This document shows positions 1 through 8,991 of a DNA stretch of 64,000 bases, piece after piece. How positions within the stretch are numbered: the stretch's first letter is position 1; every line of letters begins with the position of its first letter. Made by a program: the position numbers and the translations under genes. The DNA lies in NCBI GenBank assembly GCA_963674575.2, contig CAXXQT010000005.1, positions 248,001-312,000 on the forward strand. The letters run 5' to 3'. The DNA is from JAAYAY01 sp963674575 (lineage in GTDB: Bacteria; Planctomycetota; Planctomycetia; Pirellulales; Thermoguttaceae). The notes beneath the pieces are model-generated. The model saw nothing but the letters and a program-made list of their open reading frames with translations, did not search any database and had not been told where the DNA came from.

Positions 1-455
1 GATCCATCGCTGGCGACCAGGAAGCCGAATCTCCCCACGAGGCCGACAACGCTGTGTTCCACACGCGATTCGAACCAGATTGCGGCCAGCATGGCCGCCA
101 CGTTGGCCCAGACGTAGACCTTGGCGCAGAATTCCCAGGCTCGTTTCTCGACGATCAAGGCTGCGAGCGGGAGGGGCAGCGAAACCAAGGCGGCGATGAG
201 GAGTCCGCGGAGCTTCTCCACGTTTCCGGGATAGAACAGACTGATCCACACCAGGCCGATGCAGAGGACCAGGGGCCAGCGACTGGCATACGATCGCCCC
301 TTCCACCAGTAGATGCTGCCCATCAACACGGCGGGAAGCATCAACACGAGGTCGAAGAACGGGATCGGCTCGATGCCCACCGATTCCCAACCCTTCTGCA
401 GCAGGATCCCGAAGGCCGATACAATGAACGCAATCGCCAGAACCGCACGTGCCAC
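1..455 (-). CDS. O-antigen ligase/polymerase-like membrane protein (N-terminal part)
   Basis: The reading frame runs from a GTG at 455 off the left edge without a stop, giving about 151 residues. The translation begins VARAVLAIAFIVSAFGILLQ and is a string of hydrophobic helices (around residues 5-20, 30-45, 55-70, 82-100 and 115-130) separated by short charged loops, as in Wzy polymerases and WaaL-type O-antigen ligases. It starts 6 bases after the stop of the glycosyltransferase at 461-1612, so the two are almost certainly co-transcribed, and the cluster context (flippase, glycosyltransferase, asparagine synthetase, sulfotransferase) supports a role in surface-polysaccharide assembly at the inner membrane. 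The diagnostic large periplasmic loop lies outside the window, so the family is inferred from topology and context. A GTG start is the only plausible start near the previous stop. Confidence 0.6.
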   Translation of the reverse strand, partial: MARAVLAIAFIVSAFGILLQKGWESVGIEPIPFFDLVLMLPAVLMGSIYWWKGRSYASRWPLVLCIGLVWISLFYPGNVEKLRGLLIAALVSLPLPLAALIVEKRAWEFCAKVYVWANVAAMLAAIWFESRVEHSVVGLVGRFGFLVASDG

Positions 456-460
456 CGCTG

Positions 461-1612
461 CTACCCTCCCGCGGGCATGGCGAACTGCTGCCCGTCCCAA
501 ATCGAACACATCGCTTCTGCAAAATGGGAGATGCCGAAAACGCTCTCTCGTACCCTGGCTGCGGGGCCGTGAAAGGTCCGTGTCACTGCTCGCCCACCCA
601 GCGGGCAGGAGATGCGCGAAGCCCAGGCTTCATCCGAGTCTTCCAAGGAGACCATTTCGATTCCCGGAAGTCGCTCGGCGATTTCCCGAATCGTCTGCAA
701 GTTGCTGGCAACGACAGGAATCCCTGCGGCGCAGGCTTCAAGGACAACACCGGGCAGCCCTTCCCAAAGGGATGGGTAGACCATCACGTCCGCTGCCTGC
801 AATAGACGGGGGACGTCCCTGCGCAGACCACAAAAATGCACTCTTTCGTCAATTCCCAACTCGTAGACTCGCTGCCGTATTGATTCTTCAATTTCCCGGC
901 TTCCCTCGCCGACCACCAGCAGATGCGCATCTTTTCGATGCCGGGCAACGGCCGCAAAAATCTCGACAAGCCGGATGTGGTTCTTGGGGGCCACGATCCG
1001 GCCCACGTGGATGCATACGAACGCGTCGTGAGGGAGGGAAAGCTCGTCGAGGACTGCCTCGCGATCGCAGGGCACTTCGAACGGTCGGAGATCCAGGCCG
1101 TTGTATACGACTCGGCAGCGAGGATCGTCCCGCCAATCCTCTCGCCACGCCTTTCTCATGGCTTCCTCACTGACGGCGAGGACATCCGTTGCATAACGCT
1201 GGATCCAGCGTCGAAGAACCACGGCCTCGACCTTGCGACGCCAGGTCGTGCGAGGTCGTTCCCGGGAACTGCGGAAATGGGCCACTCGAACCGGCACCCC
1301 GCACCTCGCGGCCAGGCGGAGGATGTTGCCCGACTGGTAGTACATGTGCGAATGGACGGCGTCGAAACGTTCGCGCCGGAGCAGCTGAACGAATGGTCTC
1401 GAGAATTGACGGAGGCCGTACGGGATTTCGACCACGCGACCCCCGGCGGCTTCAACCTCCCCGCCGAAGCTTGCGACTACGCCGTCCAACGCCAGGAGCC
1501 ACAACTCGTAGCGATCCGAATCCAGGTAGCGGAGTAGTTCAAGGGTCCGTATCGGCACGCCTCCCCACGCCAGCTTTCCGAGAACATGCAGGATTCTTGT
1601 TCGTTTACTCAT
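461..1612 (-). CDS. Glycosyltransferase family 4 (GT-B fold)
   Basis: 383 residues from the ATG at 1612 (MSKRTRILHVLGKLAWGG). The frame is open upstream to 1810, but that part is rich in Arg, Pro and Cys and lacks family features, so the internal ATG is preferred. The N-terminal half carries the acceptor-domain glycine motif GKLAWGGV, and the C-terminal half shows the GT4 donor-binding pattern: VGRIVAPKNH near residue 228 and the E-x7-E motif in WEGLPGVVLEA near 310, which contacts the nucleotide-sugar. It would transfer a sugar to a lipid-linked glycan on the cytoplasmic face of the inner membrane. It lies between asnB and an O-antigen-ligase-like gene, all on the minus strand, as expected for an exopolysaccharide operon. 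Donor and acceptor cannot be read from sequence. Confidence 0.88.
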   Translation of the reverse strand: MSKRTRILHVLGKLAWGGVPIRTLELLRYLDSDRYELWLLALDGVVASFGGEVEAAGGRVVEIPYGLRQFSRPFVQLLRRERFDAVHSHMYYQSGNILRLAARCGVPVRVAHFRSSRERPRTTWRRKVEAVVLRRWIQRYATDVLAVSEEAMRKAWREDWRDDPRCRVVYNGLDLRPFEVPCDREAVLDELSLPHDAFVCIHVGRIVAPKNHIRLVEIFAAVARHRKDAHLLVVGEGSREIEESIRQRVYELGIDERVHFCGLRRDVPRLLQAADVMVYPSLWEGLPGVVLEACAAGIPVVASNLQTIREIAERLPGIEMVSLEDSDEAWASRISCPLGGRAVTRTFHGPAARVRESVFGISHFAEAMCSIWDGQQFAMPAGG

Positions 1613-1725
1613 GATTCTTCTTCGAGGTGTCGGCGTGTATTCTCCGCAGCACGGGAACGTCCGACTTTTGGTGCCACTATTCGTACATCCTCCCCGCCGT
1701 GGGAGCAGGGAAGGTCGACAATTCA

Positions 1726-3690
1726 CTACGCAGCGGCCATTCCTTGGGAGGGTTCGTGGAGTCTCTTGAAAACACGTTCGTGCCAGGCGGCGAGCATGTA
1801 AAGCCGCCACAGGCGAGTACTTTGATCTCGCGTTCCATTCTGATGCCCGTCAACGAACTCCCGGATCGCATTGGCGGGAAACAAATCGTCCACAATTCCC
1901 TTGGGACGAAGCAACGCGCCCCGAAGGGGCTCGCGAAGTTCCTGACGGAACCAGGCCCCCAAGGGCACGGAAAAGCCCTTCTTGGGGCGTGTTACGAATT
2001 CCCTTCCCAACTCCCTTTCCAGGGCGGTTCGGAAGGGCAATTTGCCTCCACGTTTGTCGAGTCTCGTCCGGAGCGGCATTCGAGCGACGAGTTCGAAAAG
2101 CTTGTGATCAAGCAGCGGCGCACGCACTTCGAGTGAGGCCTGCATGCTGGTGCGATCCGATTTGACCATCAGGTCTTCAGGGATGTAGAGTTGGCGATCC
2201 ATGGAGCACAAGCGATCCACGGGTTCTCCGCCTTCATCGGTCCAATTCGACGGGAGCAGACTTGTCCAACCCGCCCTTGCTTCCGGACGTATCTGCCGGC
2301 ACAGGGCGGTGTCGCTGAACATGCGGCGGTAGCGTGCTTCGGCCCCAGGCACAATCAGGTCCAAAAGGGCTCGCCCGCGGGCACGCTCCGGCCAGATGGC
2401 CTGCCACGGCCCTGCCACGGCTCGCACGAGCGATGGAGGAATCCAATCGATGAATCGACCGATCTGCTGCATCAAACGGTAACGCGTGTATCCGGCAAGC
2501 AACTCATCGCCCCCGTCGCCTGACAAGGCAACCGTAACCTGCTGTCTGGCCATCTTGGCCACCAGGTATGTCGGTACGGCGCTCGAGTCCGCAAACGGTT
2601 CGTCGAACATCTCGGTGATGGTGTCGATCTCGGCCAGAAGGTCCTTCGCCGTGAGGACCTGCGTGTGCGGCTGCAGGCGGAATTTCCTGGCGGCCCGCTG
2701 GGCCCACGGCAGTTCGTCAAAACGGGGCTCGCTGAATCCGACCGAGAAACTCCGTACCGTTCCGGCAACCGATCGCGAGACCCCTGCCGCCACCACCGTG
2801 GAATCCAAACCTCCGGAAAGGAACACGCCCAAAGGAACGTCGCTCATCAAACGCAGGCGAATGGCATTCTGCAACTCTTCTTGAAACCGTTCCTGCCACT
2901 GGCTGTCGTCCTGCCCGGATTCCGGCTCGTAGCGTAGAGACCAGTAGCGTTGTGGCGTCGCTTCATCCGGTTGATCCAGCGGAACAAGCATGGCGTGGGC
3001 CGCTTGCATCTTGCACACGCCGTCGAATACGGTTCGCGGCGCCGGAATGAAGCCGTGGCTGAGGTAGTCGATCAAGGCGAAGCGGTTCACCCTTTCCGCC
3101 ATCCCGGGCAGACATCGCAGGGCCTTGAGTTCTGACGCAAAGGCAATTCCGCCGCGGTCGGCCCGGTAATAGAGAGGCTTCTCGCCGAATCGGTCGCGCG
3201 CGAGAAAGAGTTCCCGTTTTCGAAGGTCGAGGATGCCAAATGCGAACATGCCTCGCAGCCGATTGACCAACTCCGTGCCCCATTGCTCGTAGCCGTGAGC
3301 GAGCACCTCCGTGTCGCTGTGATCCGTTCGGAACCGGTGTCCGCATGCCTGAAGCAGGTGGCGAAGGCTCTCGTGGTTGTAGATTTCCCCGTTGAACACG
3401 ACCCAGATCGCGCCGTCTTCATTGCTCATCGGTTGCGCAGCCGAATCGGCCAGATCGATGATCGCCAGACGACGGTGACCGAGAAAGAAGTCGGGAACGG
3501 TTTCGCGGCAGGTGGCGCGAATCGTTGTTCCACAAGGGGCGGGGACGAAAACTGCCGAGCGGCGTACCAGGCTTCCCAACGCGGCTCCCGATCCGTCGGG
3601 GCCTCGGTGTCGCATGGAATGCGTCGCTTGGAGACAGTTGTCTGGATCGATGGGGCGATTCGGCGTGATGTGTCCGAAAATTCCGCACAT
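1726..3690 (-). CDS. asnB: Asparagine synthetase (glutamine-hydrolysing)
   Basis: 654 residues starting MCGIFGHI at 3690; the ATG is fixed by the mature N-terminal Cys2, the glutaminase nucleophile. The N-terminal Ntn amidotransferase domain (about 2-210) has RHRGPDGSG, LGHRRLAIIDL, FNGEIYNH and SDTEVL. The C-terminal synthetase domain has the PPi-loop SGGLDS (about 292-297) and LSGDGGDEL. It would convert aspartate, glutamine and ATP to asparagine in the cytoplasm; many paralogues of this length sit in polysaccharide clusters and may amidate a sugar acid instead. About 35 residues separate RGPDGSG from LGHRRL, longer than usual, and include two Cys. It starts 13 bases after the flippase gene and ends about 110 bases before the glycosyltransferase start. 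Confidence 0.93.
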   Translation of the reverse strand: MCGIFGHITPNRPIDPDNCLQATHSMRHRGPDGSGAALGSLVRRSAVFVPAPCGTTIRATCRETVPDFFLGHRRLAIIDLADSAAQPMSNEDGAIWVVFNGEIYNHESLRHLLQACGHRFRTDHSDTEVLAHGYEQWGTELVNRLRGMFAFGILDLRKRELFLARDRFGEKPLYYRADRGGIAFASELKALRCLPGMAERVNRFALIDYLSHGFIPAPRTVFDGVCKMQAAHAMLVPLDQPDEATPQRYWSLRYEPESGQDDSQWQERFQEELQNAIRLRLMSDVPLGVFLSGGLDSTVVAAGVSRSVAGTVRSFSVGFSEPRFDELPWAQRAARKFRLQPHTQVLTAKDLLAEIDTITEMFDEPFADSSAVPTYLVAKMARQQVTVALSGDGGDELLAGYTRYRLMQQIGRFIDWIPPSLVRAVAGPWQAIWPERARGRALLDLIVPGAEARYRRMFSDTALCRQIRPEARAGWTSLLPSNWTDEGGEPVDRLCSMDRQLYIPEDLMVKSDRTSMQASLEVRAPLLDHKLFELVARMPLRTRLDKRGGKLPFRTALERELGREFVTRPKKGFSVPLGAWFRQELREPLRGALLRPKGIVDDLFPANAIREFVDGHQNGTRDQSTRLWRLYMLAAWHERVFKRLHEPSQGMAAA

Positions 3691-3703
3691 AGTCGTTCGC
3701 GGC

Positions 3704-5074
3704 CTAAGCCGCCTCCTTTGCCGGAGCGGCCTCGCTGCGAGTGTGGGCGGAGAGATGAAGCCAAATGACGCCTGCCTCGAGGAGCACGACGATTCCCATG
3801 CTTGCGGCCATTGCCTCGGCCGCCCCGACCAGGCCACGCGTCTTGACGGCCCAGGGAAGGACTGCGGCGGCAACAAGCACTCCGACGCCCATGGCAAGGG
3901 TCTGGAACCAGAACTTGCGCATGGCCGCCATGGCGCGGCCCAGGGGGGCGGTCACATAGAGACACGTGGCGAAGAGACTCAAGGCCACCGCGAGCCTTGG
4001 CAACTCGGGGTCCGTTTGTCCCAGGAAGGCGGCAACGGATGGGCCCAGGAGAGCCGCAAGAGTCACACCGACGATTCCCATCCCGGCCACCAACGAGACG
4101 ATCTGGACGAGAAGTCGCGAGAAGGCCGGCGTGTTGCCCTCCGCATGGTAGCGGGCCAATCGCGGGGCGATCACGTTTCCCAAGGCCGAAACGACCATCG
4201 TCCCAAGTGTGATCCAGTAGCCGATCATGGTGTAGACCGCCACAGCCTCGCTGCCCAGCAGAGACGCAATGGTGTATTTCGGGAGTTGGGGAACTACGGT
4301 GATCAGGAATGTGGCCACGGCCAACGGGAAGGAAAGGAGACCCAATCGTCTCAGCTTGGCCCAATCCAGCGGATGCCGCCACAGGTTGTCTTCCGATTTC
4401 GATGCGTCGCGCCGGTTCAGGGAGGCGTGGCACGGAATGTCCCAGCCGACAAGCGTCAGTGCCATGGCCAGGGGGAAGGCGGCTACCATCCATACCTCTC
4501 CACCGCCCAGGCAGTGAACGAGAAGCATCAGGGCCAGGCCGCTCAGGCCTTGGATGATCAGGCCAAGGGAGACTCGGTCCATTCGCTCCTGCTGTTGAAA
4601 TCGGCCGCGAAAGATGTCGCTGATCCCTTCGATCAGCCGTGCGAGCGCCACCAGGGTGATCACGAGGGTGATTCTCATGTCGGCGCTCTGGCTAATCACG
4701 GCTCCGGCCACGAGAATCAGCCCCACCCCTGAAGCGACGAGCCGCACGGCAAGATAGTCGGCCAGGGCGAATTCGCGACGAGCGTCGGTGACCTGCGAGC
4801 CTCGCAGGCCCAGCAGGACGATCGCCCAGATCGGATTGCAGACGGCGATTGCGATCGCATAACGGCCGGCTGCCGCCAGCCCGCACGAGTAGGCCAGGAG
4901 CAGGAGCATCCCATAGCGAGCGGCCGAACGGATGAGGTTCCCGGCGAGAACCCAGGAGAAATTGAGACGCAACGAAAGCGGGTGAACCGGCGCACGGACA
5001 GCCTTCACGACCGCCGTGGGGGCGGTTGCCGCCGAATTCGGGCCAACCAGGCAACGCTCTGCCGCAAGTCTCAA
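3704..5074 (-). CDS. Lipopolysaccharide/oligosaccharide flippase (Wzx/MATE-like)
   Basis: 456 residues. The chosen start is a TTG at 5074 with a GGAGG Shine-Dalgarno sequence at 5084-5088, nine bases away. The protein is a multi-helix integral membrane protein with roughly 12 hydrophobic segments, beginning after a short basic N-terminus (LSLRLNFSWVLAGNLIRSA near residues 33-52), the pattern of polysaccharide-biosynthesis flippases. It would move lipid-linked repeat units across the inner membrane. A small Lys/Arg-containing interruption near 200-220 (HASLNRRDASKSEDN) marks the central cytoplasmic loop. It lies between the sulfotransferase and asnB in the same operon. The MATE/Wzx family call rests on topology and context. 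Confidence 0.85.
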   Translation of the reverse strand: MRLAAERCLVGPNSAATAPTAVVKAVRAPVHPLSLRLNFSWVLAGNLIRSAARYGMLLLLAYSCGLAAAGRYAIAIAVCNPIWAIVLLGLRGSQVTDARREFALADYLAVRLVASGVGLILVAGAVISQSADMRITLVITLVALARLIEGISDIFRGRFQQQERMDRVSLGLIIQGLSGLALMLLVHCLGGGEVWMVAAFPLAMALTLVGWDIPCHASLNRRDASKSEDNLWRHPLDWAKLRRLGLLSFPLAVATFLITVVPQLPKYTIASLLGSEAVAVYTMIGYWITLGTMVVSALGNVIAPRLARYHAEGNTPAFSRLLVQIVSLVAGMGIVGVTLAALLGPSVAAFLGQTDPELPRLAVALSLFATCLYVTAPLGRAMAAMRKFWFQTLAMGVGVLVAAAVLPWAVKTRGLVGAAEAMAASMGIVVLLEAGVIWLHLSAHTRSEAAPAKEAA

Positions 5075-5136
5075 GGTGTGGAGCCTCCATCTCCGGTCGG
5101 GGCGTCCGTGGGACGCTTGCTTCGTTCAGGGCCGTA

Positions 5137-6144
5137 TCACGCCGCCCGACTCCGGATGCACGCATCGGGCGAACTCGTTTGCCAACGGTATCCGTAGGCC
5201 TTCATCAGCCAGCCAACGAGGCCCCAGCAGACGGCCTGCTCTCGCCAAGTCAACCGCTCAAGCCATTCCACATCCGGTTGCAGCCGGACGGCCCCCGACA
5301 TGCGGAGCCGATTGCCGGCAATCGTGTGCCCCAACGCCATCGACTCGCCGTTTGCCACGGCCGCGGCGACTGTTTTCAAATCCACTTCCAGAAGATCGCC
5401 AATTCGCGTCAGTTCGACGCTTGGTTGGGCAATGAGGTCCTCGTAGCGAAGACGAATCGATTTCGACGCAGGCAGGCGGCGGCGCAATTGGCCGGTCAAC
5501 AGGTTGGCCACGGACCAGATCTTCATCGTGCGGACGATGCTCTTTCCCGCGTCGTCCTTGGAAATCCCCGCTCGGTCGTTCTTCCGAAATCGCTTCTTGC
5601 CTGACCAGAGCACCCCGCGACAGTCCCGAACGAGGTGAACGAGACGCAGATCGACCCCTTCCACCATCGACAAGGCGAGCGCCCGGGCGGCCCCTTTGGA
5701 CGAGTCGACAACGATCTGACTGCCGCTTACGTCGCGAATGGCCGCCAGCAGGCCGACTGTGAGTCGTGCGTACTCCAGATATTGGGGGTCGCCCCGTTTC
5801 AAGAGGCGTTGCACCAATGAGAACCGTGAACCCGACTCGATTCTGCGGACTGTTTGCTCATAGCCGGCCAGATCCACGGGGCCGACACGCTGTTCCCACA
5901 CGCGACGGACTTTCGTCCAAAACGGACAGGTCCTGCCCGGTTCGCCGCACGCGCAGTAGCTTTCCTCCGACAACCAGGCATTCCGGACGATGTTTGTCGC
6001 CTCTCCTATACTTTCCATCTTCACGTGATTCCCGAGGAGCGTATCGAGAATCGTGGAGCCGCTGCGACCGCAGCCGGCGATATAGAGCACACGCAAAGGC
6101 GATTCGGGCGAGATCCCGTCTGTTCTGATTGGTGTCGGATGCAA
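5137..6144 (-). CDS. Sulfotransferase (PAPS-dependent)
   Basis: 335 residues from a TTG at 6144 that has GGAGG seven bases upstream (6152-6156); the same frame also has a GTG at 6195 without a clear ribosome-binding site. The 5'-phosphosulfate loop is IAGCGRSGSTILDTLLG and the 3'-phosphate-binding region is VDSSKGAARALALS, both typical of the sulfotransferase fold. It would transfer sulfate from PAPS to a hydroxyl, here most likely a sugar in the exopolysaccharide made by the downstream genes. A cysteine-rich stretch (SYCACGEPGRTCPFW) lies about 40 residues after the first motif. It is the first gene of the minus-strand cluster; the flippase starts about 60 bases beyond its stop. The acceptor is inferred only from context. 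Confidence 0.85.
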   Translation of the reverse strand: MHPTPIRTDGISPESPLRVLYIAGCGRSGSTILDTLLGNHVKMESIGEATNIVRNAWLSEESYCACGEPGRTCPFWTKVRRVWEQRVGPVDLAGYEQTVRRIESGSRFSLVQRLLKRGDPQYLEYARLTVGLLAAIRDVSGSQIVVDSSKGAARALALSMVEGVDLRLVHLVRDCRGVLWSGKKRFRKNDRAGISKDDAGKSIVRTMKIWSVANLLTGQLRRRLPASKSIRLRYEDLIAQPSVELTRIGDLLEVDLKTVAAAVANGESMALGHTIAGNRLRMSGAVRLQPDVEWLERLTWREQAVCWGLVGWLMKAYGYRWQTSSPDACIRSRAA

Positions 6145-6314
6145 ATTTCGTCCTCCGTGACGAACCGAGGCTCGCGATCCTCGCGGCCCGGACACTGCTG
6201 CTGATATCAGGGCCGAAGTGTCTCAGAATTCCCAACTTGGGTCAAGAGCGCAGCCTGGGAAGACGCCGCCAGAGCACATTGTCAGTGGCCTGGATTTGCG
6301 AAGCGTCGTCGGCC

Positions 6315-6365
6315 GAGCGAAGCGATGGGCGTGGACGGTCGCTCACCACGCCCATCGCTTCGCTC
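6315..6365. repeat. 20-bp perfect inverted repeat (GAGCGAAGCG family)
   Basis: GAGCGAAGCGATGGGCGTGG at 6315-6334 is followed, after an 11-base loop, by its exact reverse complement at 6346-6365. The element lies between the Hint-domain gene stop (6439) and the sulfotransferase start, where it could end minus-strand transcription, although no T-run follows. The same 20-mer recurs once at 50754-50773 beside another intergenic repeat, with its flank (CACTCA there, TGAGCG here on the opposite strand) partly conserved, so it is a dispersed repeat as well as a hairpin. Confidence 0.7.
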
Positions 6366-6438
6366 TGAGCGTGTCACCCATGAAGAAATTCAGGAGCCCG
6401 TGGGCAGGGACGATACGAGTCTGGGAGAGGTGGGGGGG

Positions 6439-8229
6439 CTACGGTCTTGTTGCGACAAAACCCGGAAGCACCGCGTCCGTCGGTTTAGGCAGCGTGTTGT
6501 CGTGGAGAAGCACGCGAGAATTGCCCGCGAAATAGGTGGCAGAACTGTCGACCACCAGGTTGTAGGCCACGTCCTCCGGCAGGGCCTCAACGGCCGTCAC
6601 CTTGCGCGGCCCTTCCAGGCACCGAACTCGCTGCCCCACCTCCAGTTCCTTTGCCATTCGCCATCCCGAGCCAACGACCCAGAAGGGGTGCCCTAGCGTG
6701 ACGGTCACGGAATTGTCGCCCATCGACACCTTGCGCATCTCGCCCAGCCTGCGCACCGTCCGCTGCAACACGAGCCGATAATCAAGCTCGCCCGTGTCCG
6801 GGTCCTGAGCCAGGACCTTGTCGCCTGGCAGGATCTGCTCGATGGGGCGCGAACCGGTTTCGGTGGCCACGGGCGTGCCCGAAGCAAGGCAGGAGCAGGT
6901 GAGCGTTTGCCTCAGTGAATAGAACCAGCAGTATCGATGAGAGTGCCGCTCATAGGTCGGCTTTTCTCCTTCTCGTTCATATTCGGTGTAGTGATTCCAC
7001 CAATCATGCCATTCTTCTGGCTCGGAATAGCGCTCACCTGTCAGCATATAGAGCGTTTTCGCAATTGACTCATTGCGGCGTGTCTTGGGCGTCTGGTTTT
7101 CGACATAATGCCCAGGCATGACGCCGACGGACTTCTGGTCGCTTGCGTCCACCTCGCGTCTTGTCCAGCTATTTGCGAACGGATGCCGCGGATTGTGATT
7201 CGACCATACGGATGCACGAGTGATGTACCGAGAGTTGTGACTTACCGTCTTGGTGTCGTATTCCGGGCCCTTTTGAATGGTCGTTGTTCGCCGATACCCG
7301 CCATTGCCGTAGGGATACTCCACATCAATTTCCAGCGGAGCAACGAGACCTGCGATCAGAATCGGAATGTAGTTGTACTTCGGTCGCTTTTTGAGCGCCT
7401 CGGCGGCGGCCACGCGGACTGCGCCGAACTCGCTGAATACGGCATGGCGAATCAGCGACTCCGTGGCGGCCTGGTTCGACTGCGCATCGAGAAAAGCGAC
7501 CACGGCCAGGGCCGCCTTCTCGCTGTGGGCCGATACGATGTCTTCCAGGAGCGGCAATGCCTCCATGTCGGTAACTTCCTGGAGGTGTTCGGCTAGGTTC
7601 TCGTACGACGTCGCGTCGTCGCTGCGAAGTCCGGCCTTCCAGGAGGCGAACAGGGGCCGCCACTTCCTTTCCCGCCGCCGTTGTTCGTCATCTGCCCGGC
7701 GATAGGCGTCCACGTCTTCTTTCGGGACCCATTGGCCCTGGAACTTGACCATGCCAAGCCGGGCCATGACGGCGGGATCCCTGTCGCCTTGCCTCGTGGC
7801 AGCCTCTAGAAGATGAAACCGTTCCCGATCAGCCATCTCCTGGTCACGGCACCAATTGGCGAGCCGCAGCTTCGAATCGGCATCGTCGCCGCAAGTCTCG
7901 CGTCGCTGGACGTACTCCTGGAGCGTTTCGTCGCCCAATCGTTTTTGTTCCGCGGCCGAAACCGTCATCCATTCATCGCCGTCTCGCACTTGTCCGGCTA
8001 ACCAGTGGACCTTCTCGTTCTCCGGTGCCCGGTCGAGCAACTGCTTGACCAGGGCGTCCCGCACGGTGTTCTGCCCGGAAATCTCCGCTGCGTAGGCCAT
8101 TTCGACAAGAAGTTCCGCCGAGAGCGAGCAGTCCTTGCCCTCGGCTTGCAGCGACGGAGGACTGCCCAGAATTGCCGCCACCGCGAAAAGGACGGCTCCG
8201 CTCCACAACCTGCAACCGAGACGAGTCAT
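6439..8229 (-). CDS. Secreted HEAT-like protein with C-terminal Hint (intein-like) domain
   Basis: 596 residues from the ATG at 8229, preceded by GGGGAGA. Residues 1-29 form a signal peptide. The middle is helical and charged, with a HEAT-like stretch at about 225-300, and residues 300-440 are of unknown fold. From 445 the protein becomes a Hint domain: the splice-type cysteine and block A (SCLASGTPVATETG, Cys447), PGDKVLAQD, block B TLGHPFW (Thr511, His514) and the terminal block LLHDNT (His576, Asn578). Thirteen residues follow Thr579 on average composition, then a Pro-rich end. Hint domains self-cleave and are common in secreted polymorphic toxins and in planctomycete surface proteins. Here there is no recognisable toxin downstream, so the product of cleavage is unclear. 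Monocistronic on the minus strand. Confidence 0.75.
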   Translation of the reverse strand: MTRLGCRLWSGAVLFAVAAILGSPPSLQAEGKDCSLSAELLVEMAYAAEISGQNTVRDALVKQLLDRAPENEKVHWLAGQVRDGDEWMTVSAAEQKRLGDETLQEYVQRRETCGDDADSKLRLANWCRDQEMADRERFHLLEAATRQGDRDPAVMARLGMVKFQGQWVPKEDVDAYRRADDEQRRRERKWRPLFASWKAGLRSDDATSYENLAEHLQEVTDMEALPLLEDIVSAHSEKAALAVVAFLDAQSNQAATESLIRHAVFSEFGAVRVAAAEALKKRPKYNYIPILIAGLVAPLEIDVEYPYGNGGYRRTTTIQKGPEYDTKTVSHNSRYITRASVWSNHNPRHPFANSWTRREVDASDQKSVGVMPGHYVENQTPKTRRNESIAKTLYMLTGERYSEPEEWHDWWNHYTEYEREGEKPTYERHSHRYCWFYSLRQTLTCSCLASGTPVATETGSRPIEQILPGDKVLAQDPDTGELDYRLVLQRTVRRLGEMRKVSMGDNSVTVTLGHPFWVVGSGWRMAKELEVGQRVRCLEGPRKVTAVEALPEDVAYNLVVDSSATYFAGNSRVLLHDNTLPKPTDAVLPGFVATRP

Positions 8230-8991
8230 GACATGTCTCCCCCTGGCATAAGCTGGTGATGACTAAACCCCTGATGGCAGCTTATCAGAAATGGCCACCC
8301 AGTCAAGCGATCAGTTGGCAGGCCCAGCTTGGCTCCGCGGGTCTTATCCAAAGAGGGGGCTGCAATCAATTGTGAAGGCGGCTTTGGGGCAATTCATTAC
8401 GAGCAGAACAGGAGATTCAGGGGTACTGGGGGAGATGCCGGTGGACTGGCAAACTTGGTTCTTTGCCGATCTGCTCTGTCTTGCCCGCTTTCTGTTTCAT
8501 GCCCTCGTTTGGGGCCCCCGAACCGGGAATGCGAAAAAAAATGAAAAAACGATCGATCCGATTCAAGTCGCCGCTCGTAAAGTTGGAAAAGCACGACTCG
8601 CGCTGCTTTGCAGCATCTTGAAAAAGCAGGGGTGTTGCCTTTCTGCATCACCTCCTGCCGCCACGGAATGGGGCTGTACGGCGACGTGTGCGAGTTGGCT
8701 TCTACCTTGTTCTCCCCTGTCCAGAAAAGCGTTCCTGCCCCTGATCCGCAACCTATAGTTGCGCGGGCCAAACGACCGGCTGAGCCGAGCGTTGCAGGGT
8801 GATTCCCGTTACGGCGTCAACCTCGCGCTCGTTCCTCGTCTTGTTTTTTGTTGCATGCGTACAGCCGGTTGTTGGCGCTCGTGAACACCCCTGTATCATG
8901 GGGCGGCATTCGCCGCTCGGTGCGGGATTGGTATCGGTCCACCATCTCATCAGGACGATCCGTCTGCGCACACAACCGAGGAGTGAACATT
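8230..8991. other. Intergenic region between divergent genes, no gene seen
   Basis: About 760 bases separate the divergently transcribed Hint-domain gene and the subtilase. Open frames here (for example 8291-8758 plus and 8397-8771 minus) have no recognisable domains and unconvincing composition. The stretch contains an A-rich patch (8533-8550). Both promoters must lie here, but none can be assigned with confidence. The subtilase ribosome-binding site GAGGAG lies just before 8992. Confidence 0.5.

Noticed and set aside
8291..8758. 155-codon plus-strand open frame in the region between the Hint and subtilase genes
   Set aside because: Composition is atypical, no domain is visible, and there is no ribosome-binding site.
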